Made by a program: the position numbers and the translations under genes. This document shows positions 12,178-23,800 of a stretch of DNA of 64,000 nucleotides, piece after piece; positions within the stretch are counted from its first letter, which is position 1; each line of letters opens with the position of its first letter. Under the pieces are notes generated by a model that did no database searches, was not told the origin of the DNA, and was given only the letters and a program-made list of their open reading frames with translations. The DNA comes from Thamnidium elegans (lineage: Eukaryota; Mucoromycota; Mucoromycetes; Mucorales; Mucoraceae): the NCBI GenBank assembly GCA_025201345.1, contig JAIXMG010000008.1:806001-870000 (forward strand). Reading direction: 5' to 3'.

Positions 12178-12423
12178 AGTGCTTATGGTACCATTTGCGC
12201 CTTGTAATCTTTTTTTTTGTGTGTTTGCAGTTTGACTCATCCGTGGTGGTTTTTTTCCGGAGAGGCAGGTTGTGGGTTTACATCCCCATTCCGCTTTCTC
12301 TTACCGCGGGGTGGGGATGTAAATTCACAAGTTGTCTCTTTTGGAAAAAAGCCCTGCAGATGGGTCAAATCTGTAAACCCCCAAAAAAAAAAATTGCATG
12401 GCGCAAATGGTACCATAAGCACT
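12178..12423. mobile_element. Foldback (palindromic MITE-like) element, copy A
   Basis: 246 bp bounded by a perfect 24-bp inverted repeat (12178-12201 and 12400-12423; core GGTACCATTTGCGCC). The interior also pairs: the left half (GTTTGCAGTTTGACTCATC ... GTTTACATCCCC) is an imperfect reverse complement of the right half, so the whole unit can form one long hairpin closed near 12300. A second, short inverted pair (CTATTATTACAG near 12127, CTGTAATAGTAG near 12167) sits just outside. No target duplication is seen. Confidence 0.75.
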
Positions 12424-12574
12424 GGCTGGTAGAAAGTTGGAGTGATACGAGGAGAGAAGGAAAGTATTATAAAAACATTCTGCTGCAAATAAAAAAGAGT
12501 TGATTTCTAACTTTTTCTTATTTAGCAACCTAACCCAAAGGGCCAAAAAAAAAATAAAAACGAAAAAAAAGCTA

Positions 12575-12725
12575 TAAATAAAAATGAGTGTCTTTAAAAA
12601 TGAGTGTCCTAAAAAAGAGAATGAGAAAGCGTTTTAAAAAAGAGTGCCTTAAAAAAAGAGAATGCATTATAAAAAAAAAGAGAAGGCATTATAAAAAAGA
12701 GAAGGCTTCTTAAAAAGAGAAAGAT
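12575..12725. repeat. Degenerate short tandem repeat
   Basis: Runs of related units such as AATGAGTGTCTTTAAA, AAAGAGAATGCATTATAA and AAAAGAGAAGGC. The mirror block in the inverted copy (about 55995-56205) has expanded to several near-identical ACACTCATTTTTAAAG units, so the array varies in copy number. Confidence 0.65.
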
Positions 12726-14070
12726 AATGTCTGCCTTAATTCTCATTAAATGTAAACATTACCTTAATGTTTTTTTTTCTTCCTTTTAATAATCTATCCG
12801 CAACATTCTTAATAAAAACTTACTGTTATTTTTACAGTAAAATATAATATGTTTGGCTTATTTGGTTTAACATTTGGCATAATGCTTGACAGTTATAATT
12901 ATGCAATGCGTACATGTAAATGAGGTGCTGGATCTTCATTATATTATCTTTTATTTAATAAAAAATTATAAAGCGTACTTCTCTCGGATACAACCTTATA
13001 GTTTATATTCTTTTAATTATATTCTGTTATTATACTCTGTAATTGACAGTTATATTTTCTTTGTACCTTGTTCTAAACACAGCGACCCCTATTTTTAAGC
13101 TCAAATAAATGCAAATATATTTCCTTTTACATCTTTCTTTTATCTATTTCTTTCTTTTTCTTTTCTTAATCTTATCCGCCACTTGCAACATTGACTTTAC
13201 GATATTGTCCTGTACTCACATTAGTCTCAATTGAAGATATAGCTGACAAAAAGTTACGGATCTTACGCATTCCTTTTTTTGTTGTTGTTGTAAACGAAAT
13301 GCTGTCTGGTATCAACATACTAGATGTGTTTGTTTAATCAAAAGCATCCTTTTTTTATTGACAATATTATATAACTGGCAAGCATTCCTAAAACTATTTA
13401 CTTTTCATTACATTATTTGTAAAACTGCATTGCTTTTTATTTATCATTGTAGCTTATTATTTCTTTCAAATAACTAGGTAACAAAGGACGCACAAAAAGA
13501 AACAAGAACAGGCAGCGAAGAACATGCAAAATAAAATAAAAGTGTATTAATTAAAGTAACATGACGTACTAGTGTTGTAGTAGCTAAAAATTTTGATATT
13601 ATAATGGGTGGTGATGTCAATGCTATATTTTGATGAAGACTTGAATGCTAAAAGGGATTAGGTATAATATTGTATAACGGCAATGTGGCGTATTTCATAT
13701 ATGTAGACAGGACAAACTAGTATAATGTCTTGTATATTAATTTAACTTGAGAATGAATTTATAAGTGTAGGTTTTGGGAAGTGTGTTATTTTATAAATAA
13801 AGTGTTAATAATCAAACTGATATGTAGAGAGACAATCTAAATAAAACAAAATGAACACTACGATACTTGAAGCCCCAAGCTTGTTAATTTATGTGTACTT
13901 TTTCTAATGGATATCAATATAGTATTTCAGTTAGATTGGCAGTGGTGGGTGGTGTGGTAACCGATTGGATTTTTATTTTATTTATGTATTTTGTTTTTTC
14001 TTTTGACATTGAGCATGTAACAACAAAATGTGCCATATTACCCAAGTCAGTTATAAAAACGTAGTAACAA

Positions 14071-14832
14071 TGATGGATTATAATACTTTAAACAGTTCTC
14101 TGGTTCTCCCAAATTACTGTATGAAAAAATGTGTCGTGTATCTTTTTCTACAAGAGCTCAAACATTAGAACCAATTAAAGTTGTACATAGCTACGTATTA
14201 AAATGACATATAATTAATTCTTAATTAGCAAGATTTATTCATTGCCCTCTCTCTCTATCATTTCGACTATTATCCTTTTGTTAATGAATACCCTTGGTAG
14301 ATAATACTACTCTCAAAGACTAGAACGGTATCGTCGAATCGATGACAAGAGTCACATAATAGAACAATAAAGTCTAGGTATATTGTAGGATCATCCATGT
14401 ATTTTTAAGAGCAAGATGATATGTCAAAAGAAAAAGAAACTGTCCATTGCTAAGTATAATGACAAAAGATGAAATAGTTGGGCTTTATTCTTGGATATAA
14501 TCCCGAAAAGAGCACAAAAAATATAATTAAATTATTTGTCATCCTGTACCTGTCAATCTAATTTAGACGCTCGTACTTTATTAAATAAAAAAGAATCCTC
14601 CTCATCTAAACCACTCTCTTTACAATATCTCCTCTTTAATGCAAATCGTTAAAAAACAAGTAAAAAAAACCCCCCTCGTCTAAGATCATACTCCGTTTTC
14701 AAAAATAAAAAATAAAATAAAAACTTCCTTTTTTTCAAAACAAACCCCTCCCGCTTCCTACATCATTTTTACTTTTTCGTTCGATATACGATATAGCTAA
14801 TTTTGTATTAAATATGTTACTGGATTTTTTTT
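14071..14832. other. Intergenic region
   Basis: AT-rich sequence between the copy A repeat and the 3' end of ERG28. It contains short C runs and A tracts. I see no gene, RNA or further repeat. Confidence 0.55.
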
Positions 14833-15425
14833 TTAATAGAACTGAACATATTGATCCTTGACTCGAATAAGCCAAATAAGTGAAGTGACTACGAAAAAAA
14901 ATCAGTAAAAGGGTACTTCTTGTTGTAAAAAAAACGTATACATACCAGCAACGGTTAAAGGTGATAAAAAGGGACCGTTAAACTTACAACCGCCGAATAC
15001 AAAAAGTTCGCCAGCATAATGAGTTAAGGCAATAACATAAGTCCAAATACCAAGGTCGTACATACTGTTATGAAATAAGTACAAAATATATAAAAAACGT
15101 GATAAACAAAAACTTACAACTTGTGTTGAAGGTGAAAAGCAGCATAAATACGAATCATACTAACAGACCAGGTCCAAGTGGCAAAGAGACGACCACTTAA
15201 AGGTGTAACTAATAATAGATGTAAGACAGTTATTCTCTTTACGTATATATATATCTTACCTTCTTCAGGTTTATTAGCATAGACACGTTTAGTCAAAGAA
15301 CTTGTACAAAAATTTTGAATAGAATTAAAGATACCAAGAGCAGAGGTAAACAATAGCCATTTAGGAAGATAACCTTCGGGAAGAGTAGAGAAAACCTCAG
15401 CAAATGTAGAATAATAAGCCTCCAT
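14833..15425 (-). CDS. ERG28: Ergosterol biosynthesis scaffold Erg28
   Basis: ER membrane protein that tethers the C-4 demethylation enzymes of sterol synthesis (Erg25, Erg26, Erg27). Four exons. Reads MEAYYSTFAEVFSTLPEGYLP, WLLFTSALGIFNSIQNF, GRLFATWTWSVSMIRIYAAF, MYDLGIWTYVIALTHYAGE and LFVFGGCKFNGPFLSPLTVA, ending SLIWLIRVKDQYVQFY. The four hydrophobic segments and the ...TWTxxxxxxR.YAA and SPLxVA signatures are diagnostic of the family. Total about 130 residues, near the usual length. The upstream gene on the same strand ends 151 bp before this ATG. Confidence 0.93.
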
Positions 15426-15575
15426 TTTTTTTATATATAATAATTGTTTAAAAGAGAAGAACCAGAAAAAAATATACACAAAAAAAACATTAAATTTAAT
15501 GGGGGCGGATTATCAATTGTTAAAACCTTTTTTTTTATTAAAAAATATAAGCCTATACTATTTAAGCGGTCTTTT

Positions 15576-16310
15576 TTATAAGTGCTGTAAATCTTGTTCA
15601 CTGTCCATACCAAAAGCTATTCTATCGTTAGAAACACCTAATCGTACGCGTAAATCTTTAGCTTGTTTAAAAGCACTATTCCTATCCATACTTGATAGCT
15701 GATACAATTGGCGTTCTGCTAAGGGTGTCATACTAGTAGACAACAAGGCAATTTGAGAACTTCCGCGAGTAATGCCACGATTTTTCTTAAGACTAATTAT
15801 CCAAACACTTAACCACCAAACAACTGAAGTTACCAAACATATAAAAAGCACGAAGCAGTCTTTCTTATTAACCTTGTATCGGCTCTTAGTGTTGAAATAT
15901 CCGTACCCTTGTGACGGTAACTGTTTAATATCTTGATAGATACCAGAAACAGCTGGAGATTGAAAGAACGCAAAATCAAAGGCTGCTAAACCTTCCTTCA
16001 TAAATTCTTCAAAGTTATTAGAGTTAGATTGTAAGGTAGTATATGAATACGTTCTCATATAATCCGTCATGGTGTAATACTTTGGCGTGGTTAACTCGTA
16101 AAGTATTGCTTGCTGCATAGTATACGCATTGATCATGATCCTGACCAGAGAGCTATCGTTATCAATAGCAGTGTTATTTCCTAGAACATTATCGTAGTCG
16201 AATACAATTGGTACCGAAGATTCAACGCTATCTTGAATAAGAGTTCCATTTACTGTTTTCCAAGTAGACTGCGAAAAAAAGAAGAGGAATATCAATTATT
16301 ATCATTATTT

Positions 16311-16344
<34 letters not shown>

Positions 16345-17621
16345 TGTCTTTTAAATACCGTATTAAAATTTGATGTAAATGAACATTTTTTATACGTAAG
16401 TTCGGTAAAGTTAGAAACAGTACGAGCCGAATTATCTCTTGTACCATAAGCCATTATAAAGATTTGGTCGCCGACATAAGGTCTATACTGGGGATCATAC
16501 TCATCTTTAAGAGCTTGCGTTAACGGTATGCCTAAACCGGGCAGAAGAGGCTGTGTATAATTTGCTAAATCATAATATGTTCTGCCCAACATTTCAGTAG
16601 AATAAAGAAATTTTGGAAACTTGAATTTAGCATCTGTAATATTCCGGGCTGTAAAGTATTCATCCAGTACAATCACACTTCGTTGTGTTCCACCATCATG
16701 ATTAGCAATTGCTGTATCCTTTCCCGTGGTATTGGTACACTGCATAGACGTAGAAATATAAGAAACATTATAGAACATGCAATAGTTAGCATCCTCTGGA
16801 CAAATAAACGTAGCACTTGGTTTGGAACCAATAGCTGCTCCGGCAAAACTAGATGCGGTAATATAACCATTGGTAGCCAGCCCATTCATTAAGGGGGGCT
16901 GTCTAGAAGTACCTAACCCACTACGCATAGTGAAATCATCAGAACGATAATGATAAAATCGAATATCGCCATTTGTTCTATTGTAAGAATCATTAACGGC
17001 GACAATAATCGCTTGTGATGCTGGACTTGCTAATAAAAGTCCTATATGAAATATAAGCGCCATAATCAGCACAAAATCAAATTGTAATGATTTGAGTGTC
17101 GCAAAAAAACCAGAGAGACCTCGAGTACAGCCATCGTATATATCGATCAAAGTTAATGGAGCTCCATTTTGTAACCTAACCCATTTATACTCAGATATAG
17201 CACTTGATATTATTTTTTTTAAAAAAAAAGAAAGGGAGAGTATTAAAGCGACGCTTGTATATATAATTTTCTTTTAAAAAAAAAACCCTTACGTTGATAT
17301 ACCACTTGCAATAAAAATAGCATTGACGCTCAACAAAAGCGATACCAAGGAAGGAATTTTCATTCTAATAATAGTATAGTCCAACGGTTTATTGTCGGCA
17401 TGAAGGAAAAGAAGTAAAAGGACAATTGAAAGTGCAACAGAAACAAAAATACCAAAGACAGGCTCAACAAATAAAGAAGCCTTACTTTGTTTTACTTGGC
17501 CAGTAAATGTTTGGTTGTTATACCCAAGACCTTGTTGATACTTGTGTTCATCGTCTTGAGAAAACTTTGTACTAAGGGGAACGTCATCATTAGTATAGTT
17601 ATAATGTTTAGCTTTGTTCAT
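15576..17621 (-). CDS. Four-TM membrane glycoprotein with large ectodomain, unknown function
   Basis: Three exons (introns near 17215-17292 and 16270-16375) coding roughly 620 residues from MNKAKHYNYTNDD to SEQDLQHL. There is a hydrophilic N-terminus of about 50 residues, then TM1 (VSVALSIVLLLLFLHA), TM2 (IPSLVSLLLSVNAIFIASG) and TM3 (FVLIMALIFHIGLLLA). A long loop follows, of about 350 residues, with many N-x-S/T sites (NRT, NVS, NTT, NIT, NYT, NFT) and several Cys. The last parts are TM4 (CFVLFICLVTSVVWWLSVWII) and a cytosolic tail of about 75 residues. This layout resembles fungal DUF3176-type proteins, but I cannot confirm the family. Glycosylation and topology point to the plasma membrane or secretory pathway. 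Intron 2 carries a T(n)A(n) tract of more than 30 bp. Confidence 0.75.
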
Positions 17622-18537
17622 CTATTTAAACAAGAAAAAAATGAGATGAAAATACTTTTTTTTTCTTTTTTTTTTAACTGAATAAAACTTGCTCCCAAGG
17701 ATAATAGATCAAAATATTACTCCCGAAAAAAAAAAGAAGATGAAAAGAAAAAAGGGAAGATGCACGACAGACTGGTATAACAACGCTTTTAATTAGCTTC
17801 TTACTTTATTGTAACAAGCTGTTGTACAAAGTCAACATCTGTTTTGCAGTATAGATCAAATAGTTCGATGTAATACTTCTTAGAAAAGCCCAACATTTAT
17901 AAAAATTACAGTATACTATTTATATATATCTTGTAAACAATACAGTAAAATATATAGTTGATATATCTCCATTGTAGCTACCAAGAGGGGCATGCAATAA
18001 ACGATTCAAGTTGTACATATCCGGTATTGTAAATTAAATTAAATAGATACTAATATGGATGCTTAACATCCGGGTCTAATATAAATTTGTCACTGTAAAT
18101 TGACTGATGAAAGCTAAGCTGCGCCTCATTAGTTAACTACTGATACTACGCCGATCTCTTCTCTACTTTGTATCACTTCGTCAGCTTATCACTATATATC
18201 TCACTACTTAGTGTGTAAGACAGAAACTGTACTATGTATTAGTGTCTAACATTTAATACATCAGTTTCACTTTCCCAATTTTGTTATGAATAGAATGATA
18301 AGTTTTACCTTTCATTATATACATGGTACATACTAATACATGTTAACTACCTGCAGAACTGTCTACTTTCCCCCTTTTTTTTATAATTATTGCTGCTCCC
18401 TTTCAATAACCTAACAATGTTATAGAGGGACTTCTTTACGCCCAATAAGGAAATATTTCTTTTTTCTATAATCATAAAAACGTGGAACAAGAAAAAAAAA
18501 TTTTTTTTCATTATCTTCAATACATTAATACATTAAA
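17622..18537. other. Intergenic region with divergent promoters
   Basis: AT-rich 0.9 kb between two divergently transcribed genes. T tracts lie close to both start codons. I see no additional gene. Confidence 0.55.
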
Positions 18538-18967
18538 ATGGGAAACGTAAGTTGGATCTATAAAACGAATGAATAACATATAATTTAACATGCTTAGGTA
18601 TAATTTAGGGTCAAAAAGCACAAATGAAGCGTGAGCGTAATGCTAAGAACGCTGGCGGTGAATCCAAGTCTCAAAAGAAGACTGTAAGTTTTTTTTTACC
18701 TATAGAATCTGCTTATCTAAAAGTACTTACGACTTTTTTTTTAAAAAAAAAACCAATAGAACGAACTTGCCAAGAACATTATCTGTAAGACCTGTTTCCA
18801 AACTTTCCTTTGTACTGCTCGTGAGAAGGCGTAAGTTATTAAACAGTAACTTTTTTTTCATATACGTCTTAATCTAATTTTTTTTATTTTTATGTAGTTT
18901 GTCTGAACATGCCGAAAACAAGCATAGCAAGACTCTTAAGGAATGTTTCCCTGATTTTGTTGTTTAA
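18538..18967 (+). CDS. ZNF706 / At2g23090-like small zinc-finger protein
   Basis: Small protein of about 75 residues in four exons; the first exon codes only MGN. Spliced product: MGNGQKAQMKRERNAKNAGG, ESKSQKKTNELAKN, IICKTCFQTFLCTA and LSEHAENKHSKT..CFPDFVV. A basic N-terminal region is followed by a C2H2-type finger (C-x2-C ... H-x4-H), the layout of the 4F5/zf-met2 group that includes human ZNF706. These proteins are nucleic-acid or translation associated and poorly characterised. Intron 2 carries a T(n)A(n) tract. The frame is continuous across all three introns, which supports the model despite the short exons. Confidence 0.88.
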
Positions 18968-19589
18968 ATTTTTTTTTTCTATAGATAGACGCTTTTTTTT
19001 CTTCAATATTAACAAACAAGAACCTAATGTAATTCCCCACCACTTTATTGAGCTTCAAGGGACAAAATAAAATAATTTATACACAAAATAAAGCTATCGT
19101 TTTTTACCATTATATTATCAGGACACATTTACTGCAATAGTCCAAAATTAGTGCGAAGCTTATCTTTACTAAAAAAAAAAAAAAAAAAAAAAACTAGATC
19201 TAAAACAAGCACTATTGTGGAGAAGTTTTTTTTTTGTTAATGCTCTAAATCTCCTCTCAAAATTTTTTTTTTAAAATTCTTTACAGAGTATACACTATCT
19301 TTGACAAATGATGCTTTAAATCCTAGTCAAATTATCCAAGTATCCTTAAACACAATTCCTTCGTTGTATGAAGGGTTAAAGATCTCACTATCTTTTTTTT
19401 ATATACATATCTTTTAGTATATAAATTATATATACATATACGCGTTTTTTTTTGTTTTTTTTGTTTTTATTATTATTATAATTACTGGGGGTAAATTAAA
19501 TAGGCTCTAATGTGTTTAAAAATATATATATATAATGGTATTTAGGGCATATTTAAAAGATTTATATATTAGATTTAACAATATTATTT
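18968..19589. other. Intergenic 3' region
   Basis: Convergent 3' flanks of the ZNF706-like gene and chitin deacetylase 1. AT-rich with an A22 run near 19170-19192 and TA repeats near 19420 and 19523. No gene seen. Confidence 0.55.
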
Positions 19590-20806
19590 TTAAAGCAAGG
19601 CAACAGCGGCAAGAGCAGCAATACCGAGGCCAATGGAGCTGACACCAGCCATACCAGCACCAGACTCAGGAGTTACAGTGTTATCATTAACAATGGAGGT
19701 AGTAGAAGGAGAAGTAGAAGGAGCAGATACAGAAGGTGAAACAGAGGCAGAGGCAACAGGAGCAGAAGAAGAGACAGGAGCAGAAGGTTGAGCGGTGGTA
19801 GAGTTACCGTCCTTATACATCTCAACATTGTTACAGACACCAACAGGGACTAAATCATAAGCTTTGTCAAGGATAGGCAAGATATCAATGGCAATATCGA
19901 CAGTTGCAGCATATAAATCGTGTTGAAGAGAGACACCACCTTCGCTAGCAGAAGGGGCATCCTTAGCCCATTGAGTGACATTGCTTTTAACCCAAGATTG
20001 AGGATAAGCCTTGGGTTCAGAAGCGTGAGCCCAATCGTTAGTATCAAAGTTCCAGATGACGGGAACGAAACCAAGAGCGGCAGCAACGTTACGAACACGG
20101 TCATCGATATCACCATAAGGAGGTCTGAAATAACGAGGTGCGAAACCAGTAACTTCCTTAATAGCTAATTCGTTCCACTTGAGTTCGGCAACAATTTGTT
20201 CGTTGGTCAAAGATGTCATGTAGTTGTGAGACCAAGTATGCATAGCCAATTCGTGACCAGCCTTGAAGGCACGCAAAGTATAGTCAGGGAACTTGACGAC
20301 TTGGCCACCGACCATGAAGAAAGTGACCTTGACGTCAACCTTGTCCAAGTAATCGTATAACTTGGGAGAGAACTCAGATGGTCCATCATCATAAGTAAGA
20401 GCCCATTGACCCTTGGGACACTTGTAAAGGTCGTCCTTAGCAAGACAACCAGTGAAAGTCCAATCACAATAAGGATCTTGACCGGGAACTTCGGGTTGAG
20501 GACCTAGTAAAAAAAAGGGGGGGGGGGATTGTGTTAATATCTACGTGCGTGTATATATATTAAAAAAACGTATTTACCAAGACCGTTTCCAACCTTGTAG
20601 ACAGGAGCATCAGCAATTTCGACGTTCTTGATTAACTCGAGCCATTCAGGCTTAGCGGTGGGGATAATACCGGCCTCAGGGAAAGTCTCTGAGAATTTGA
20701 AGGTGGTGGCAGGAGCTGCAGCGGCGTTAGCTACAGCATGTGATCCAGGGTGAGCGTTTACTGCTGAAAGTGCAATTGTGGCGAGAATGAAAAGTTTTTG
20801 ATACAT
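19590..20806 (-). CDS. Chitin deacetylase, CE4 family, GPI-anchored
   Basis: Secreted polysaccharide deacetylase that converts chitin to chitosan at the wall. Two exons (20578-20806 and 19590-20503), about 380 residues. The signal peptide is MYQKLFILATIALSAVNA. NodB domain motifs in order: TYDDGPS (catalytic Asp and metal Asp), HTWSH (metal His pair), RPPYGD, DTNDW and SLQHD. A Ser/Pro/Ala-rich linker and a hydrophobic C-terminus (GLGIAALAAVALL) follow, the pattern of a GPI attachment signal. The single intron contains a G11 run. All catalytic motifs are canonical, unlike the second CE4 gene at 51832-53248. Confidence 0.93.
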
Positions 20807-23800
20807 CTTTTTTTCAAAAGTGATTTAAAAGAAAAAAGGAAGGTAGAGGGGGATTTTAGTTGTAGAAAAAAAAATGAATAAAATGTAATTTAAAAATCAA
20901 TGTTCTGTTCTTTTTATACACTTATTTTTTTATATTCAGTTGTAGTACAAAATGAATTCCAGGAACAATTTACTTTTTAGAAAGTTTTTATTTTTATATG
21001 TAATAAATTTTAGGGTCTGACGTGAAACAAGATTTAGAAATTTCTCGGTAAAAGTAATTAGGTTTAACATTAGATATATTACAATCTCAATTAAAAGAAA
21101 AAAGTTCACTTTTCGTATCAAAAGATTTGTTTAAAATCAAAAAATACACATGTTTCTATTAATATTTTTTTTTAGTTTTTTAGTAACCAATTTTTCTGGT
21201 CCTTCTTCCAAATCTATTCTGCAAATTTAACCTTGTAATAAAAATTCTGTACAATTTAAAGACCATTGAGGGAAGAATATTCCTTTTTTTAGATTACGTG
21301 TCCCCGTGTAATTCAACTGTTTATAGAATTTTAAAAACCTTAATCGCGTAAGACTTTTTATTACTATTATACCACGGAATATATATTATCGAATGTCATG
21401 TTTAGGTATTTTAGTTTAAAAAGATGTTATATTTTTAGATACTATTCTAAATTCATCTTCCGCATCTCTTCTTCTTCTCTATATCTCTTTCTTTTTTTTA
21501 CTAGTTCTTTTTTATGTCACCATAGTTACCAAAACATTTGAAGTGTTTATAAATAGCAATTGAATTTTCTACAAAAAAACCCCCTCCCCCGTCATTTAGC
21601 ACAGATTATAATTCTTCTATATCACCGGAACTTTGATCTGTGTATTCATTTTTTTTTCTTCGTGTAGTACATGCATTATCGACTTTAATAGCCAATCAAT
21701 TACCCATCTGCACAAGGTAATTAACATTACCTGGCTATAAAGAAAAAACAACCTACTGGTCCCTGTTATGTAATACCTATTTTCCTAATAGGCTTATGGT
21801 GTACAATGAAGCACAAATTAAATTAGTCCGCCGTCGGGTTTTGATACCAATGACTTTTGTTTATATATAGAGAAATACAATTGTCTTGCACGTAAATCCA
21901 ATGAAAGATATATCATAATTCTCGTTTTTGACTTGTCTTGGATGTACTTGACCATATATAGTGCTTCCGCCATCAATTGGCTAAAAATTGGTCTTAATAA
22001 AATACGCAATACGTCAAGGTGTTTTATATGGGCATTATATTTAAGCAATCAATAATTCTTGTACTGAGGGCTTCAGCGCCATTAAATTTATCCCCCAATG
22101 TATCAGGCTAGCTACATACATGTTTTCTTTTACCAATACTTTTTTTTTCTGGCACGTAAACCAATTCTTCGTAGCGTGGATATTCGCATGAAATAACTTG
22201 AACTATCTTATATAAACCATTTCCATATAAACTCCATAACAAATTACAGTATTAGACAGATATACCATACTCGTAAGCTTCTTTTATTTGTTGCTCTTGC
22301 CAAAGGAAGGTCAGAGTTTTGCGAAATTTAAACTTGAAAAAGAGGGGTACCTAATGTTAATAGTGTAATCTACGAGAACACGGTCTAAGACAAAGAAAAA
22401 AAAATGATACAAGACCTTCTCATAGTATGTGATCTAGCACTTTTTTTTTTAGTGATAAGTCACTTGTGAAGATTTACTATGAGAAGACCTAATAACTTAC
22501 ATGAGACCATGTACACATTTCAAGCAGTACATGGCTTCGCTGCATCATTGCTAGTTTTTTTTTTTTTTTTTTGTACCCGAGGAGAGAGAAAGAGAGGTGG
22601 GAGGGATATCTTGTTATACACATTTTTATTCATTCAGTCAAACTAAAAAGAGAAGATATTTACTCAGGCTCAGAACATAATATTATGTATGTATCTAAAG
22701 CATAGAATGTCATATTTGCATAAAATACCAAGAGAAAAATAAAAGTAGAAGAAAGAGAAGATGTTTTAATCACCTTATTTAATTAACTTGGCTCAGCACT
22801 TAAAAGCTGATTAAATAGGGGGTAATATAAAAAAAGACGTGGTTTGAGAACAGCGTATGAATTCAGCTTGGCATAGCTTTTACCATATCCCTGAAATAAA
22901 TTTATTAGATTGACCGTGTAAAATAGAACGTGTATCAGTCTTTCACTTAACTGTATTGGATACTCAATTTTTTTTTTATATCTCAAGCACAGTTTCCCAT
23001 TGTGGCATCCGGGAAAGAAAAAAAAAGTACAGGTACCATTTTGTACATTTGTTTTTTTTTGTCAAAAAAAAAACTGTAGAAATCAAAGAAATCCAATGGT
23101 AGTAACATTCGGTGTAAACTATAATACTTAGCCTCACCGATAGATATCCATCCCTTTCCTTCTCTTCTATAACAAAATACCCTTTTTTTTTTTTACTTAG
23201 ACTATTTAACTGAGCCCAAAACCGTTTTTTTTTTCTTAAAAAACATGTCATCTAGCATAACTAAAAAAAAAGCACAATGACTAGGTCTAAGCAGGTAAAT
23301 GCGTTTCTCACATGATGGGAGGACTAAAAAGCACTTCCCGCTTTTCCCACCTAATACCTTTGTATAACCAAAAAAATAATAATCACCAAATTGAGCAGCG
23401 CATAAAATATTACGATATATGCTAAGTGATATGAATGCAAAAAAAGAGACTAAAACACCCCCCCCCCCTCTCTCTCTCTCTCTCCTGCTTGAATGTCAAA
23501 AATGGCACTGATATTACAAAGTAAGAAGACCATTTTGCATTTCTTTTTTTTTTTTGGCAGCGTAGTGTGTAACATTAGTTACCCTCGCGTAAATGGTTGA
23601 GAGATCGATGATAAATCATGACCATGTATAATTCTTAAAAAAAATCAAAAAAACGTGCCGGGCTTGCCAACCGCTTTGTAAAGTGCGACTAGAAAACCTT
23701 CCGAACCTTCTTGTTCGCTTTCGCTCTACCGAAAGAATATAATCACCGGAGAAAGGCATCTATATTTAAACTGGATATTTTTATACTTCCGTTCGATCGC

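Larger units (their letters stand above)
11960..14070 (+). repeat. Dispersed ~2.1-kb repeat, copy A
   Basis: Homologous in inverse orientation to 55407-56870, from the ACTAGGCA / TCACACAAA boundary to ACGTAGTAACAAT. It includes a foldback element, a block of degenerate GAGTG/AAAAAGAGAA minisatellite units (about 12575-12725) and a moderately conserved tail. About 770 bp (13190-13965) is absent from the other copy. Because the diverged fragment at 58205-58365 also matches part of that segment (about 13920-13965), the other copy probably suffered a deletion. I see no coding capacity beyond the palindrome's frames. Confidence 0.75.

Noticed and set aside
12195..12503. 102-codon frame also present at 56282-56593 (-)
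   Set aside because: It lies across the foldback element and exists on both strands because of the palindrome; codon content is not protein-like.
22783..23251. Minus-strand frames in the gene-poor region
   Set aside because: Low-complexity Lys/Phe/Tyr composition, no motif, no splice continuity.
23454..23484. C11 plus (CT)n tract as a possible regulatory element
   Set aside because: No adjacent gene; parsimonious as a microsatellite.
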